This document shows positions 1 through 7,324 of a stretch of 29,259 nucleotides of DNA, in pieces (within the stretch, counting starts at the first letter, position 1; every line of letters starts with the position of its first letter). Below the pieces are notes generated by a model that saw nothing but the letters and a program-made list of their open reading frames with translations, was not told the DNA's origin and ran no database searches. Origin of the DNA: a virus; the IMG/VR virus record IMGVR_UViG_3300035698_009226, positions 1 through 29,259 of that record, one strand, 5' to 3'. Made by a program: the position numbers and the translations under genes.

Positions 1-680
1 ATAGCCATTTCAAACATACTGCTTGATATATGGCCATCTAATGCTTTAACAGTACGACTTGTGACAAGTGTTGCTGATGTGTTGTATAGTTCTTTATAAT
101 CTCTATCTAATGAACATGATATAGCTTTACGCCAACCGCCAAACACTTTAGCGATACAATGTCTATCTAATGTAATTCTATTGTTATCGTCTCTCCATTT
201 GTCATACGAATCTGTGTCTACCTGATAAGTTTTCTGGTAAAAATCTTTCAGGTTGTTAGTAGCTTCCTTTATTAAAGCCGTCCTATCTCTACGATCCGCT
301 CTATGTCCTTTGTTTATTCTATCTACACCACAATACTCCCTAAAATTATTCCATGTTCCGAAACATTCGATAATAGCAGTTTTCGTAATGAAATAACCGT
401 CGGTTCTTTTGAAATCTCTTAGTATAGGATCTGCGCCTTTTTCGTCTTTCTTTTTAAAGTAATCACTTTTCATACGTTCTTTCATGTTATCGGTAAACAT
501 TGCTCTAGTTGGTGGTTTGTAATCCATAAGCAATAACAAATCGTTCCATGTATTAAAATGCTTGCGTATTTTATGATCACTACAGTTTGTCGATCTCATG
601 TATCTGTCCTTGGTTGGGCATTTTCCTGTTTCCCGAACCATGTTTTTAAATGCTTTAATCATGTTTTCTTTTTCGTTCAT
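1..680 (-). CDS. HNE-repeat homing endonuclease, I-Bth0305I (EDxHD) type, C-terminus cut by window edge
   Basis: The reading frame starts at ATG 680 and runs off the left edge after 226 codons without a stop. I translated it by hand. It contains two to three copies of a loosely conserved motif (for example GKCPTKDRYMRS...IRKHFNTWNDLL and TDSYDKWRDDNNRIT...IAKVFGGWRKA) typical of the homing-endonuclease-associated repeat, a DNA-binding unit of selfish phage endonucleases. The last visible residues, around GHISSSMFEMA, look like the entry to the Vsr-like EDxHD nuclease domain of I-Bth0305I; the catalytic part lies outside the window. The gene follows the truncated tail-tube exon directly and has its own sigma70-like promoter. 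It may lie inside a second group I intron in the tube gene. A free-standing endonuclease is the alternative. Family assignment is fairly sure; intron membership is inference. Confidence 0.75.
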   Translation of the reverse strand, partial: MNEKENMIKAFKNMVRETGKCPTKDRYMRSTNCSDHKIRKHFNTWNDLLLLMDYKPPTRAMFTDNMKERMKSDYFKKKDEKGADPILRDFKRTDGYFITKTAIIECFGTWNNFREYCGVDRINKGHRADRRDRTALIKEATNNLKDFYQKTYQVDTDSYDKWRDDNNRITLDRHCIAKVFGGWRKAISCSLDRDYKELYNTSATLVTSRTVKALDGHISSSMFEMA

Positions 681-717
681 AGTATCGGTCTTCTTGTTTC
701 ATTATATCACTGTTTAT

Positions 718-746
718 AATATAATAAAACTCTGACCAATAGTCAA
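718..746 (-). promoter_or_regulatory. Sigma70-like promoter for the homing endonuclease gene
   Basis: On the minus strand TTGACT (741-746) is followed by exactly 17 bases and then TATATT (718-723), a close match to the housekeeping consensus. The predicted start of transcription is near 711, about 30 bases before the endonuclease ATG at 680. The element lies just after the stop of the tail-tube reading frame, so the endonuclease could be made independently of late structural transcription. The -35 box abuts the possible P1 pairing segment of a second intron (734-740). Confidence 0.6.
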
Positions 747-755
747 CATTTTCCC

Positions 756-1124
756 TTATATAAAAAATGGAAAACATTGGTCCGCGTATATCGGCGCTCT
801 TAACACCGTTACCGCCTGTCCGTCCACAATCTGACCGGCTGCTAGAGTAGCGCCTAGTCCGTCTCTTTGAGTTGTAACCTGACCAGTCCCATCGATTTCG
901 ATATCCGATTGTGTTCCTGGTATGCCTGCTACAGCTGCGGCATCGGCCGTTGCATCTTCGGCTGCTACGTAACCACCGCCAGATACAGAGTGAGTGGCAT
1001 CGAATGGTAGACCATCCGTAGTAGGGCTTACAAAGTTGCCCATAGCAGCCATATCTAGCGTATCTACGGTGCCAGTGTATCTAGGTGTTGCTGCCGCGTT
1101 AGTCGGCGCTCTGAGCCAGTTGAC
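756..1124 (-). CDS. Tail tube protein, middle/3' exon (exon 2)
   Basis: This is the continuation of the tail tube gene after the group I intron. The frame is open from the predicted 3' splice site (G1125|G1124) and begins V-N-W-L-R-A-P-T-N, well before the first in-frame ATG at 1052, so the ATG is not a real start. It is rich in Ala, Gly, Thr and Asp, like the variable middle of such tube proteins. The frame stops at 756 after ...PIYADQCFPFFI. From my knowledge of the family (Bacillus-type myophage tube proteins), an ADQ-x-PPFDI-like segment is normally followed by about 25-40 more conserved residues with an NEYG...IYGVEI core. Those are missing here. The exon therefore probably ends near 776 or near 765, and the tail of the gene lies beyond the left edge after a second intron. 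If not, the protein has a truncated C-terminus. Confidence 0.7.
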   Translation of the reverse strand, partial: VNWLRAPTNAAATPRYTGTVDTLDMAAMGNFVSPTTDGLPFDATHSVSGGGYVAAEDATADAAAVAGIPGTQSDIEIDGTGQVTTQRDGLGATLAAGQIVDGQAVTVLRAPIYADQCFPFFI

Positions 1125-2273
1125 CTTAAATGTTATGCTTGCCGTTTAAACAAGCTCTCGAACTTTCGTTCGAGTATCGGACTATATCATCACCCTCTTC
1201 GTTAGAAGTAGGGGTCGGGCGCTCGTGCGAGAGATTATTGTTGGGGACTCACTCTCGTAGTCTCTACACCTTCCGTAGAACCATTGCCCTCTACGGCTTG
1301 GCACGGGGTTAGCATCATCCTCGAATTCCAAATAGATTTACCTTCGCTGCTGTTTCTAATTCTAATACCAAGTTTTTTCATGTATTTAGAAAGGTTTCTA
1401 AAACTACCAAGTCCGTATAACTTGGCTATATCTCTAATAGATAATTTGTTATCTAAATACAACCACTCTAGTTTTTCCTTAGTAAAAAGCTCACGAATAG
1501 TCCATTTGTTCTTGGATGTTATAGCCTTCACCGTTAGCCTCTCGTCGTTTGACAAGAGACACCTTTCATTAAGTTCACCCGATTTATTTCTAGGGATTAC
1601 TCCACTAGGTGACGAGGTGTCAATTCTGGCTTTTTCTATTCTCTTCTTTATATGTAACCATATTTCATGTTTCCTGGCAATTTTAGATGATTCTTTTTCA
1701 TACAACCAACAGCCTAGCATATATGCTTTTAGTCCAGTGTATCTTATGTTAAAATAAGCGTTATTGCGTCTTGTTTTATAAACATAAACCTTAGGTTCTA
1801 AACTAGTAACACCTTTTATACACTCGACTATATCAGTGCCAAAGTCCGGAGACGCGTATATGTGTATAACATACGTGCCGTTCTTATGATAAAGACCACC
1901 ATCTCCGTCTATAAGACCTCGAAAATAATCGGTCTTATACTCATCTGGCATAGATGGTAATGTCTCATTCATTGTCTTATTAAACTTAAGACCATTGGTT
2001 TTAAGAAAGCTCATATAATCACTATCTAAATTACCATGAGAAGCATAGTATTTCTTATTACCATGTTCTGTTTCTTTTACTTTCAGGTTGAATGCTTTGG
2101 CAAAGTCTTCGACAACATCTTTATCCTTCTGTTCAATACGCACACCTTTGCCTTTATTAACAAGGCATCCATCTGCTATGATGAAACCTAACCAGTAATA
2201 TTGTTCTTCCATGTTCATACTTTCTTCTCTCCGTTTTGCCTGGTATTAGGCTGCTATAGATTCGTCACGATGA
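1125..2273 (-). other. Group I intron interrupting the tail tube gene (ends approximate)
   Basis: The 3' half has a recognisable group I ribozyme core, read on the minus strand. CCCGTGC-AA then a GTAGA/TCTAC hairpin (1273-1296) and GACTA (1258-1262) align by eye with the T4 td core. A hairpin of ACCC...CTTC/GAAG...GGGT (1192-1215, P8-like) is followed by GATATAGTCCG, whose TAGTC (1180-1184) pairs with GACTA to form P7. A perfect 7-bp stem with a GAAA tetraloop (1157-1174, P9) and a GCTTG/CAAGC hairpin (1137-1155) come next. The terminal G is most likely 1125, which keeps the exon 2 frame. The 5' splice site is uncertain. Exon 1 must end between about 2248 and 2281; candidates end in T at 2273, 2258 or 2278-2281. 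A 9-bp complement (2277-2285 with 2240-2248) may be P1. The intron carries a LAGLIDADG gene in the loop before P3. Confidence 0.85.
1235..2218 (-). CDS. Intron-encoded LAGLIDADG homing endonuclease
   Basis: A 327-aa single-chain endonuclease with two LAGLIDADG motifs: YYWLGFIIADGC (residues 7-18) and DYFRGLIDGDGGLY (97-110), with D16 and D106 as the expected metal-binding catalytic acids. Such enzymes cut the intronless allele of the gene and spread the intron by repair. A C-terminal region (about 225-300, KWTIRELFTKEKLEWLYLD...SIRDIAKLYGLGS) looks like a helix-turn-helix DNA-binding unit. GGAG (2229-2232) sits 10 bases before ATG 2218, so translation is independent of the exon frame. The last ~30 codons overlap the ribozyme core (the 1273-1296 hairpin and the 5' strand of P7), so these bases are under double constraint. 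Both motifs are intact and there is no frameshift, so the enzyme is probably active. Confidence 0.9.
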   Translation of the reverse strand: MNMEEQYYWLGFIIADGCLVNKGKGVRIEQKDKDVVEDFAKAFNLKVKETEHGNKKYYASHGNLDSDYMSFLKTNGLKFNKTMNETLPSMPDEYKTDYFRGLIDGDGGLYHKNGTYVIHIYASPDFGTDIVECIKGVTSLEPKVYVYKTRRNNAYFNIRYTGLKAYMLGCWLYEKESSKIARKHEIWLHIKKRIEKARIDTSSPSGVIPRNKSGELNERCLLSNDERLTVKAITSKNKWTIRELFTKEKLEWLYLDNKLSIRDIAKLYGLGSFRNLSKYMKKLGIRIRNSSEGKSIWNSRMMLTPCQAVEGNGSTEGVETTRVSPQQ

Positions 2274-2578
2274 GCATAATACCAGTGCGCCGGATCGTTC
2301 ATAATGTCCATAAACGCCGTACGATCGAACAACGTAAAGACAAATGACCCAGCAATACCCCTTTTACCTCTTGAAACACTGCGTGGTGCGGCACTTCCGA
2401 ATGTGTATACTGGGGTCTTTTCGCGAGTGATACTCACAGAAATTCCAGATAACGATATCATGGTCTTATCATCTGCTAATGCAGTGATATCAACCCCACT
2501 GAATGTCGTGTAGGTTTTTACAAAACGCGAGCCAATGCCCGCACCTCCAACAACATTCTGACTTGTACCATTTCCCAT
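2246..2578 (-). CDS. Tail tube protein, 5' exon (exon 1; its last codons belong to the intron)
   Basis: This is the N-terminal part of the inner tail tube of a contractile tail, the conduit around which the sheath is built. It lies directly downstream of the sheath gene, as usual in myophages. The core VSITREKTPVYTFGS...RGKRGIAGSFVFTLFDR is characteristic of Bacillus-type myophage tube proteins. The start is ATG 2578, because a perfect AGGAGGT (2585-2591) lies 6 bases before it; the GTG at 2584 abuts the Shine-Dalgarno and is rejected. The open frame ends at TAA 2246, but the real exon ends earlier (2248-2281), where the group I intron begins. The unspliced transcript would give a useless fragment of about 110 residues, so splicing is needed for tail assembly. 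With exon 2 the product is at least about 220 aa. Confidence 0.8.
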   Translation of the reverse strand: MGNGTSQNVVGGAGIGSRFVKTYTTFSGVDITALADDKTMISLSGISVSITREKTPVYTFGSAAPRSVSRGKRGIAGSFVFTLFDRTAFMDIMNDPAHWYYAHRDESIAA

Positions 2579-2591
2579 AGGCACACCTCCT

Positions 2592-2862
2592 ATAAATAGT
2601 ATTTGAGTAAATCTCTATAATGCTATAATATAAAGCCACCCATATTGATTGTATACAGATTGGAAAGCAAAGGGTTTGATGCTGTGCGTAGATGGGTTAA
2701 AAAGAAAATGCCCACTATCGCTTCAGTGTGTTTTGGGTATGTATGAGGTATTTTGCATAGAAAAGGAATAAACTAGCAAATAATAAACATGCACACATCT
2801 GCGACAACAGGCATCATAAATTATCATCAAGGAAAATCAAATGATATTTATATTATACCGTA
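2592..2862 (-). other. Intergenic leader between sheath and tube genes
   Basis: This is the longest gene-free gap in the structural operon. No ORF with a credible ribosome site is visible. On the minus strand an AT-rich TATATTATAGCATTATAG stretch (about 2612-2630) could hold a -10 box, but no good -35 is placed with it. ACCCAT (2692-2697, minus strand) can pair with ATGGGT (2638-2643) around about 48 bases, so the tube mRNA may have a structured leader or its own promoter. No convincing rho-independent terminator follows the sheath gene. Confidence 0.3.
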
Positions 2863-5484
2863 TTACATTCCAAGCTTTATTTGCGTTGTAATGTCGACAT
2901 CTAACAATTCTTTTGATAGGGTTAACGTTAGCGCTATTTTAGAACGACCTGTAATATATCCATCGGGTAGACTAACTACCTCTAGATGAAAGTTTCTCAA
3001 TAGATCAGGAACCATATACTTAACTTTTTTACCCATATTGGCTCTCATCGCTGTTAATATCTGAGTCGTGTATGCAAGACCGATATATCTATCACCGACT
3101 TCTCTTACAAGGTTAATAGCAACCAATACGATGTCTAACACATACTGCCTGTTTAAGTTGGAATCAAAGTTAGCAAGTGTCGGCGCATCTGATATAATAA
3201 AACTATTCTTCTGTTGGTTGAATGTCATAGCTGTGTATCTCAAACGAGACAAAGAGCCTATATCGTCAAAGTTTGCTATTCTTACAGCATGTTCCTGCAT
3301 AGACGCAGGTAGTGCTATATTAACCATGGATCTTTCTATTGGTACGTCGTTTTTAAGACCTAGATATATATTGGCAGCATTGGCCACAAAAGCTCCCGTC
3401 TTTGTCATTTCGGATACTCTAATGATAGGCGTGCCAACAACAACATTCAATCTAAAGTCGTTGATACCTGCTATAATATTAGCTGGCCTGTGTTTGTCAA
3501 TTGTGGATGTTCTAGTTAGTCTATCTATATATTCCTTTTCTGCTGCCGGTGTCAGTACCGATACAGCAGGTGGTCTAACTGACATGTAACCTACGCACTC
3601 TTTAACGAGTCTACTCTTTCGCCTAAGCATGGCAGACAAATCTTTATGAAACGCTACAGGTATTTTAGCAGGTAGTCCCGTCTCTTCATCGTAACCGTCA
3701 AACACATCATCCAAATAAGCGCCCTGTATGTTTACAGAAACGAATGGATAGTTATCTATTGCATCATAAGCCTTGATTAAGGCTTCTTTATATTCCCTCT
3801 TGTTATTAGGCACACCGTTAGTGCCTCCACCTAAACCAGCTGGTTGTATTGTCTCTTCCTCGCCATCGTTATCGATATCAAGGTAGCTACCACTAGGTGC
3901 AGGAAACTCGGATTCGTACTGATATTCTATTCTGAACACCCTATCTTTGTCTTTTCTACCTACATCTTTAAAGCTGATGTAACCATTGAACATGCCATTA
4001 CGCCATGTTGTAGTTGTTGGATTATTAATTTCAACGCCCATAATAATATTAGATACGTCGTACGGTATCTCAGCATCGTAATTGGCAATCATATCAACAG
4101 CCTGACCTGCGCCAAACATAACATTTTTACCTATAACAAAGAAGCTAGTAGGCTCGCCTGATACAAGCTTTGAGCGAACAAATGCTTCGTCATAATCAAC
4201 CTTGTATATGTATGTAGCATAACAAGTATCGCCTATTCTCAACCCTGCGCCGTCGTTCTCGAAGAATGCGCCCGACCCGTTAGCTGTTATAAACGTTACA
4301 GCACCAGTAGTTGTGTTCAAAGTGTAATCGGTACCGTCTATCAACTTGGTTATAGCAACACTGGCTCGCTTACCATATAAACCTATTTCGGTTCTTGTGG
4401 TGTCGTCGATGTTTAAAGAGTCTCCGTCGCCTGCTATCCAAGTAGCACCAACGCGACCACATCCTAATGTTCCAAGCGTAGCACCCTCGTTATCAGGACC
4501 AATATTAATAACAACTTCCATCTTTGGAAATCTATACCAGTTCTTGATAGTAGGCAATAGTTGGTCTGGGTCTTTCTTAGGTATTTCTGATAATTCCAAT
4601 ACAGTGCCGCCGGAGTTAATCTCGTCGTCCAACTCCTTTTCTTCCACAATAGCTGTAATATTTCTTACTCTATTTGAAGCCGTATCTGCTGTAGGTGTTA
4701 GTTTGTAGGTCTTTGTACCTACTTCCTTGCCAGATATGGCGTCTATATGCGTATCAATAGTTATATTATCTGTAGTATTAAGTAGTCCTGCTTTAGCTGT
4801 TACTATATCGCCTGCTACAGCATTTACAGTTGTAGCCAAATCCCAAACACTAGCTATAGGCGGTGCTGAACTTACTACTTCGCCCGCTTCTGTCTGATAT
4901 GTTTCAGGGTTGGCAAACCTTTCGAAAGATTGTTCGCTAAAAGGATCTAGCTGGAATATAACCTCTCTGCCTGCTAACACATGAGGTGCATATTTTTCAG
5001 GTATTCGTAGTTTATAAGCAGCGGCAGTTACTTTACCATCGATAATGCCTTCCATAAAATCACCAACGATCTCGTTTCCGATAACGCCTTCTTCCTTCGC
5101 TTCAATAGTAAAAGCTACACTAGGCGGTTCAGCCGCTGCGTATATACCTGTATTAATAACAGGGTTTTCATAATACACGGCTTTTGCCCTTTGAGCGTTG
5201 CCTATTCGCATAGCGCGGAGATCTATATCACCTACTGTTGCAGTAGATACTTCATAATACCCTCTATACAAAGATGTCTCGAAGTCTTTACTGTTGGGAT
5301 GGGGATCTTCCCCAAATATATTAGCAATGTTGTCTTCTTTTGTAATCCTCATTGGGGTATTTAAAACACCCTTAGACGAAGTGCCCATAACTAGTTTAGC
5401 ATTTTGCGTGTCCTGCATCTCTCTACGAGGTGTTAATTCTTCTATCAAATAAGACCTGGTTGCATGCATATCTTGTTCAGCCAT
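2863..5484 (-). CDS. Contractile tail sheath protein
   Basis: This 873-aa protein forms the outer contractile sheath around the tail tube. The C-terminal ~250 residues have the standard sheath layout: a stretch on initiation and stacking (NVVVGTPIIRVSEM...NAANIYLGL), the helix-rich LNRQYVLDIVLVAINLVREVGDRYIGL, and the last beta-strand segment ending ...ITTQIKLGM, which in sheaths swaps strands with neighbouring subunits. It is longer than the ~500-660 aa of many sheaths. The extra length is in the middle (about residues 150-600): a beta-rich insertion with DGTDYTLNTTTGAVTF and an acidic YLDIDNDGEEET loop that resembles a calcium-binding turn. Those insertions probably form outer domains. It follows the tail terminator gene and precedes the tube gene. 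Stop TAA; the ribosome site AAAGGTAGG is modest. Confidence 0.9.
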   Translation of the reverse strand: MAEQDMHATRSYLIEELTPRREMQDTQNAKLVMGTSSKGVLNTPMRITKEDNIANIFGEDPHPNSKDFETSLYRGYYEVSTATVGDIDLRAMRIGNAQRAKAVYYENPVINTGIYAAAEPPSVAFTIEAKEEGVIGNEIVGDFMEGIIDGKVTAAAYKLRIPEKYAPHVLAGREVIFQLDPFSEQSFERFANPETYQTEAGEVVSSAPPIASVWDLATTVNAVAGDIVTAKAGLLNTTDNITIDTHIDAISGKEVGTKTYKLTPTADTASNRVRNITAIVEEKELDDEINSGGTVLELSEIPKKDPDQLLPTIKNWYRFPKMEVVINIGPDNEGATLGTLGCGRVGATWIAGDGDSLNIDDTTRTEIGLYGKRASVAITKLIDGTDYTLNTTTGAVTFITANGSGAFFENDGAGLRIGDTCYATYIYKVDYDEAFVRSKLVSGEPTSFFVIGKNVMFGAGQAVDMIANYDAEIPYDVSNIIMGVEINNPTTTTWRNGMFNGYISFKDVGRKDKDRVFRIEYQYESEFPAPSGSYLDIDNDGEEETIQPAGLGGGTNGVPNNKREYKEALIKAYDAIDNYPFVSVNIQGAYLDDVFDGYDEETGLPAKIPVAFHKDLSAMLRRKSRLVKECVGYMSVRPPAVSVLTPAAEKEYIDRLTRTSTIDKHRPANIIAGINDFRLNVVVGTPIIRVSEMTKTGAFVANAANIYLGLKNDVPIERSMVNIALPASMQEHAVRIANFDDIGSLSRLRYTAMTFNQQKNSFIISDAPTLANFDSNLNRQYVLDIVLVAINLVREVGDRYIGLAYTTQILTAMRANMGKKVKYMVPDLLRNFHLEVVSLPDGYITGRSKIALTLTLSKELLDVDITTQIKLGM

Positions 5485-5518
5485 ATTAAATACCTACCTT
5501 TATTATAATATATAATAG

Positions 5519-6304
5519 CTATCGCCCTAATCTCACGGTGACTTCGTCGACTATTTCTTCTATAGTTTGAACAGGTATAACATAGAACTTTTCGACCCTG
5601 GTATAAACCTGAAAGCTTCGCACGTTCATTTGTTGACCTCTTGCTATAGTTTCAGATCCCGTATCTATAATTCTGCCCCAGTGTAGCCATTTTTGTGCTC
5701 CAAGTTCCATGAACAACTTTGGAAAGTACTCTAGAGTGTCTTCCATGTGTTCTACTAGAAGTTCTACTTCTTTGTTAGACTTGGCAAAACAATCAAATTG
5801 TATAAGGGCGTCCATCCATTTGGACGCTTCTATAAATTGATCGCCTTCTATAATACCTGGCCTATATCCACGTATTCTTTTTTGCTTCGGCATTCTACCT
5901 GTAAATGGTTGTTCGTCGACGCTACCAGCCGTGTACTTAACTAACTTATAGCATACCAGATTTGCAACCTTCTCTTGGGGGGATGCAGATGTTTGTAGAC
6001 CACCAGTGCTTTTAATAAGCTGGTCGGGGTAGGCAGGACCGTACCATAGGTTCCAATTAGGTGGTATCCATTGTGACTTCACACCGTCAAGAGTTGTTAT
6101 GTTTTTCGTCTTTAGACATTCTAATAACTCACCAACAGCTAGACATAGCTCATGTATTTGTATGTTGCCACCTAGTTTTCTATATGGTATTACGTTAGGT
6201 GTATCACGAGTAAAGTCGAGCTTGGATACTGTGGTAATATCGCCAAACTCTGCAACATCGTCAAGGTCAATAATACTACCATCTGTGCCTAATTCATCGG
6301 ACAT
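5519..6304 (-). CDS. Tail terminator protein (neck/tail completion)
   Basis: A 261-aa protein whose central part, WMDALIQFDCFAKSNKEVEL then LLVEHMEDTL and MELGAQKWLHWGR, matches the pattern of tail terminator proteins (an IQFD-x-x-A/G strand followed by a long helix, then a strand with tryptophans). Terminators cap the last tube/sheath ring and join the tail to the neck. Position fits exactly: just upstream of sheath and tube. The start ATG 6304 abuts the stop of the cupin gene (GAA-TAA-ATG), with GGAGTGA as ribosome site inside the upstream gene, so translation is coupled. The N-terminal acidic region (residues 1-25) is probably disordered. Terminator function is inferred from pattern and position. 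Confidence 0.65.
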   Translation of the reverse strand: MSDELGTDGSIIDLDDVAEFGDITTVSKLDFTRDTPNVIPYRKLGGNIQIHELCLAVGELLECLKTKNITTLDGVKSQWIPPNWNLWYGPAYPDQLIKSTGGLQTSASPQEKVANLVCYKLVKYTAGSVDEQPFTGRMPKQKRIRGYRPGIIEGDQFIEASKWMDALIQFDCFAKSNKEVELLVEHMEDTLEYFPKLFMELGAQKWLHWGRIIDTGSETIARGQQMNVRSFQVYTRVEKFYVIPVQTIEEIVDEVTVRLGR

Positions 6305-6661
6305 TTATTCACTCCAATTCATACTTGGTATATATCTAATAATATCGTCTTCTTTGCACTCGCCTGTTTGTACTTCTATAAAGTAAACGGTCTCGTCCGT
6401 ATAATTAGAGAATCTGTGCTTTTCGCCTGCTAGTATAATAACGTTGTCGCCAACTTCCATAGTAACATTGCGGTCTTCTGTCTCAACATATAATTCGCCT
6501 TCGACCATAGACCACATTTCATCTCTATTTGTATGTTCTTGTAAACTTGTACACGTATGAGGTTTTACACTCATTAGTTTAGTTACTGACTGATCCGTAG
6601 TAACCAATACTTGATATCCACCCCATAATTTTATCTCAAACTTTCCATTAATGCTTTGCAT
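6305..6661 (-). CDS. Cupin protein like the C-terminal domain of ManC / mannose-6-phosphate isomerase type II
   Basis: A 118-aa single-domain cupin. The KLWGGYQVL start, QEHTNRDEMW-x5-GEL motif 1 (Q41, H43, E48), AGEKHRFSN motif 2 (H82) and the ending YFIEVQTGECKEDDIIRY follow the sugar-phosphate isomerase domain of mannose-1-phosphate guanylyltransferase almost segment by segment. The four expected metal ligands are present; the second His of the usual EHW is Met here. The gene overlaps its upstream neighbour by 14 bases and abuts the tail terminator start, so it is a fixed member of the neck operon. What a metal cupin does there is unknown: it might be a structural neck or decoration domain, or an enzyme acting on sugar phosphates or surface glycans. 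Fold assignment is strong; enzymatic activity is open. Confidence 0.75.
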   Translation of the reverse strand: MQSINGKFEIKLWGGYQVLVTTDQSVTKLMSVKPHTCTSLQEHTNRDEMWSMVEGELYVETEDRNVTMEVGDNVIILAGEKHRFSNYTDETVYFIEVQTGECKEDDIIRYIPSMNWSE

Positions 6662-7142
6662 TTGCTTCCCTCGCTATAACTATATTGTATTCAACTCTAC
6701 CCTCGTTGCCAAATACCGGTTCGACCCATGTTAATTCCATCTTCTGTCGAGTAGTAAAAGGTGGCGCGGGCGGAGTTGGTCCTATATTATTACCTATCTC
6801 ATATAAGAAATCCTCTACCTGAACAGGTATAAAATGTTCTATATAGTAGAGATATGAGTTATCGTCAAGTAAACCAGGGTCGACAAGCTCTTCCATCTCG
6901 GCGCCCTTTATCTTTCTGATTCTTCTTGTTTTTATCAACATAGGAAAGGTCTCAAACTCAGGCCCTCCTATTGCTTCCTTGTATTCTTTATCCCAGTAAG
7001 GACTTCTAACATTTCTTTTAACATGGTGATATATTATCCAGTGACCATAACCACCGAAGACACCTTCGCCTAGCGGAGGCCATGTGTCGCCATGTAACAA
7101 TACAGCAAGGTCGTGTCGCATGTTTGGTCCATATACAGCCAT
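6648..7142 (-). CDS. Probable neck / head-closure virion protein
   Basis: A 164-aa protein between the connector-like gene and the tail terminator. It has a conserved-looking core, RSPYWDKEYKEAIGGPEFE (about residues 46-64), then TRRIRK and an FIPVQVEDFLYEI segment, which recall small beta-barrel neck proteins of Bacillus-type myophages. No signal peptide or membrane segment is seen. Its ATG shares a base with the upstream stop (TAATG, 7140-7144), and its own end overlaps the cupin gene. By position it should be the head-closure or neck component between portal/connector and tail terminator. The role is inferred mainly from gene order. Confidence 0.45.
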   Translation of the reverse strand: MAVYGPNMRHDLAVLLHGDTWPPLGEGVFGGYGHWIIYHHVKRNVRSPYWDKEYKEAIGGPEFETFPMLIKTRRIRKIKGAEMEELVDPGLLDDNSYLYYIEHFIPVQVEDFLYEIGNNIGPTPPAPPFTTRQKMELTWVEPVFGNEGRVEYNIVIAREANAKH

Positions 7143-7324
7143 TATTGTACCGCCTTATATTCTACATAGAACTTATCAGATCCTACAGTGCTATCGACAG
7201 TTACAACTTGAAACCCATTCATAAACCCATTATTGTTCACTCTTATGTGAATGTTTTCACGTATGCAACCTAGTGGTTCATATTCACTAAACAACCACGA
7301 TAATACTATATTAATACTTTTCAT
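7142..7324 (-). CDS. Small hypothetical neck-operon protein
   Basis: A 60-aa protein with a beta-rich pattern (ENIHIRVNN..., GFQVVTVDSTV, DKFYVEYKAV) and one Cys. The start abuts the stop of the Cys-rich gene upstream (GAT-TAA-ATG), and the stop shares a base with the next start, so it is translated as part of the coupled string. The tight packing supports it as a real gene. I do not recognise the family. Confidence 0.6.
   Translation of the reverse strand: MKSINIVLSWLFSEYEPLGCIRENIHIRVNNNGFMNGFQVVTVDSTVGSDKFYVEYKAVQ

Noticed and set aside
1235-2218. Intein rather than intron in the tube gene
   Set aside because: The endonuclease has its own Shine-Dalgarno, start and stop, exon 1 has a stop before it, and a group I core flanks it. 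No protein-splicing motifs are present.
2579-2584. GTG start at 2584 for the tail tube gene
   Set aside because: It abuts the AGGAGGT with no spacer; the ATG at 2578 has the proper distance.
2690-2770. Rho-independent terminator after the sheath gene
   Set aside because: The only stem before a T-rich run on the minus strand (CACT...AGTG) has four pairs and is too weak.
3068-3589. A 173-codon plus-strand open frame across the sheath gene (and similar long antisense frames elsewhere, e.g. 13816-14364 and 22187-22816)
   Set aside because: These are antisense shadows of well-supported minus-strand genes, with no ribosome sites and implausible protein composition.
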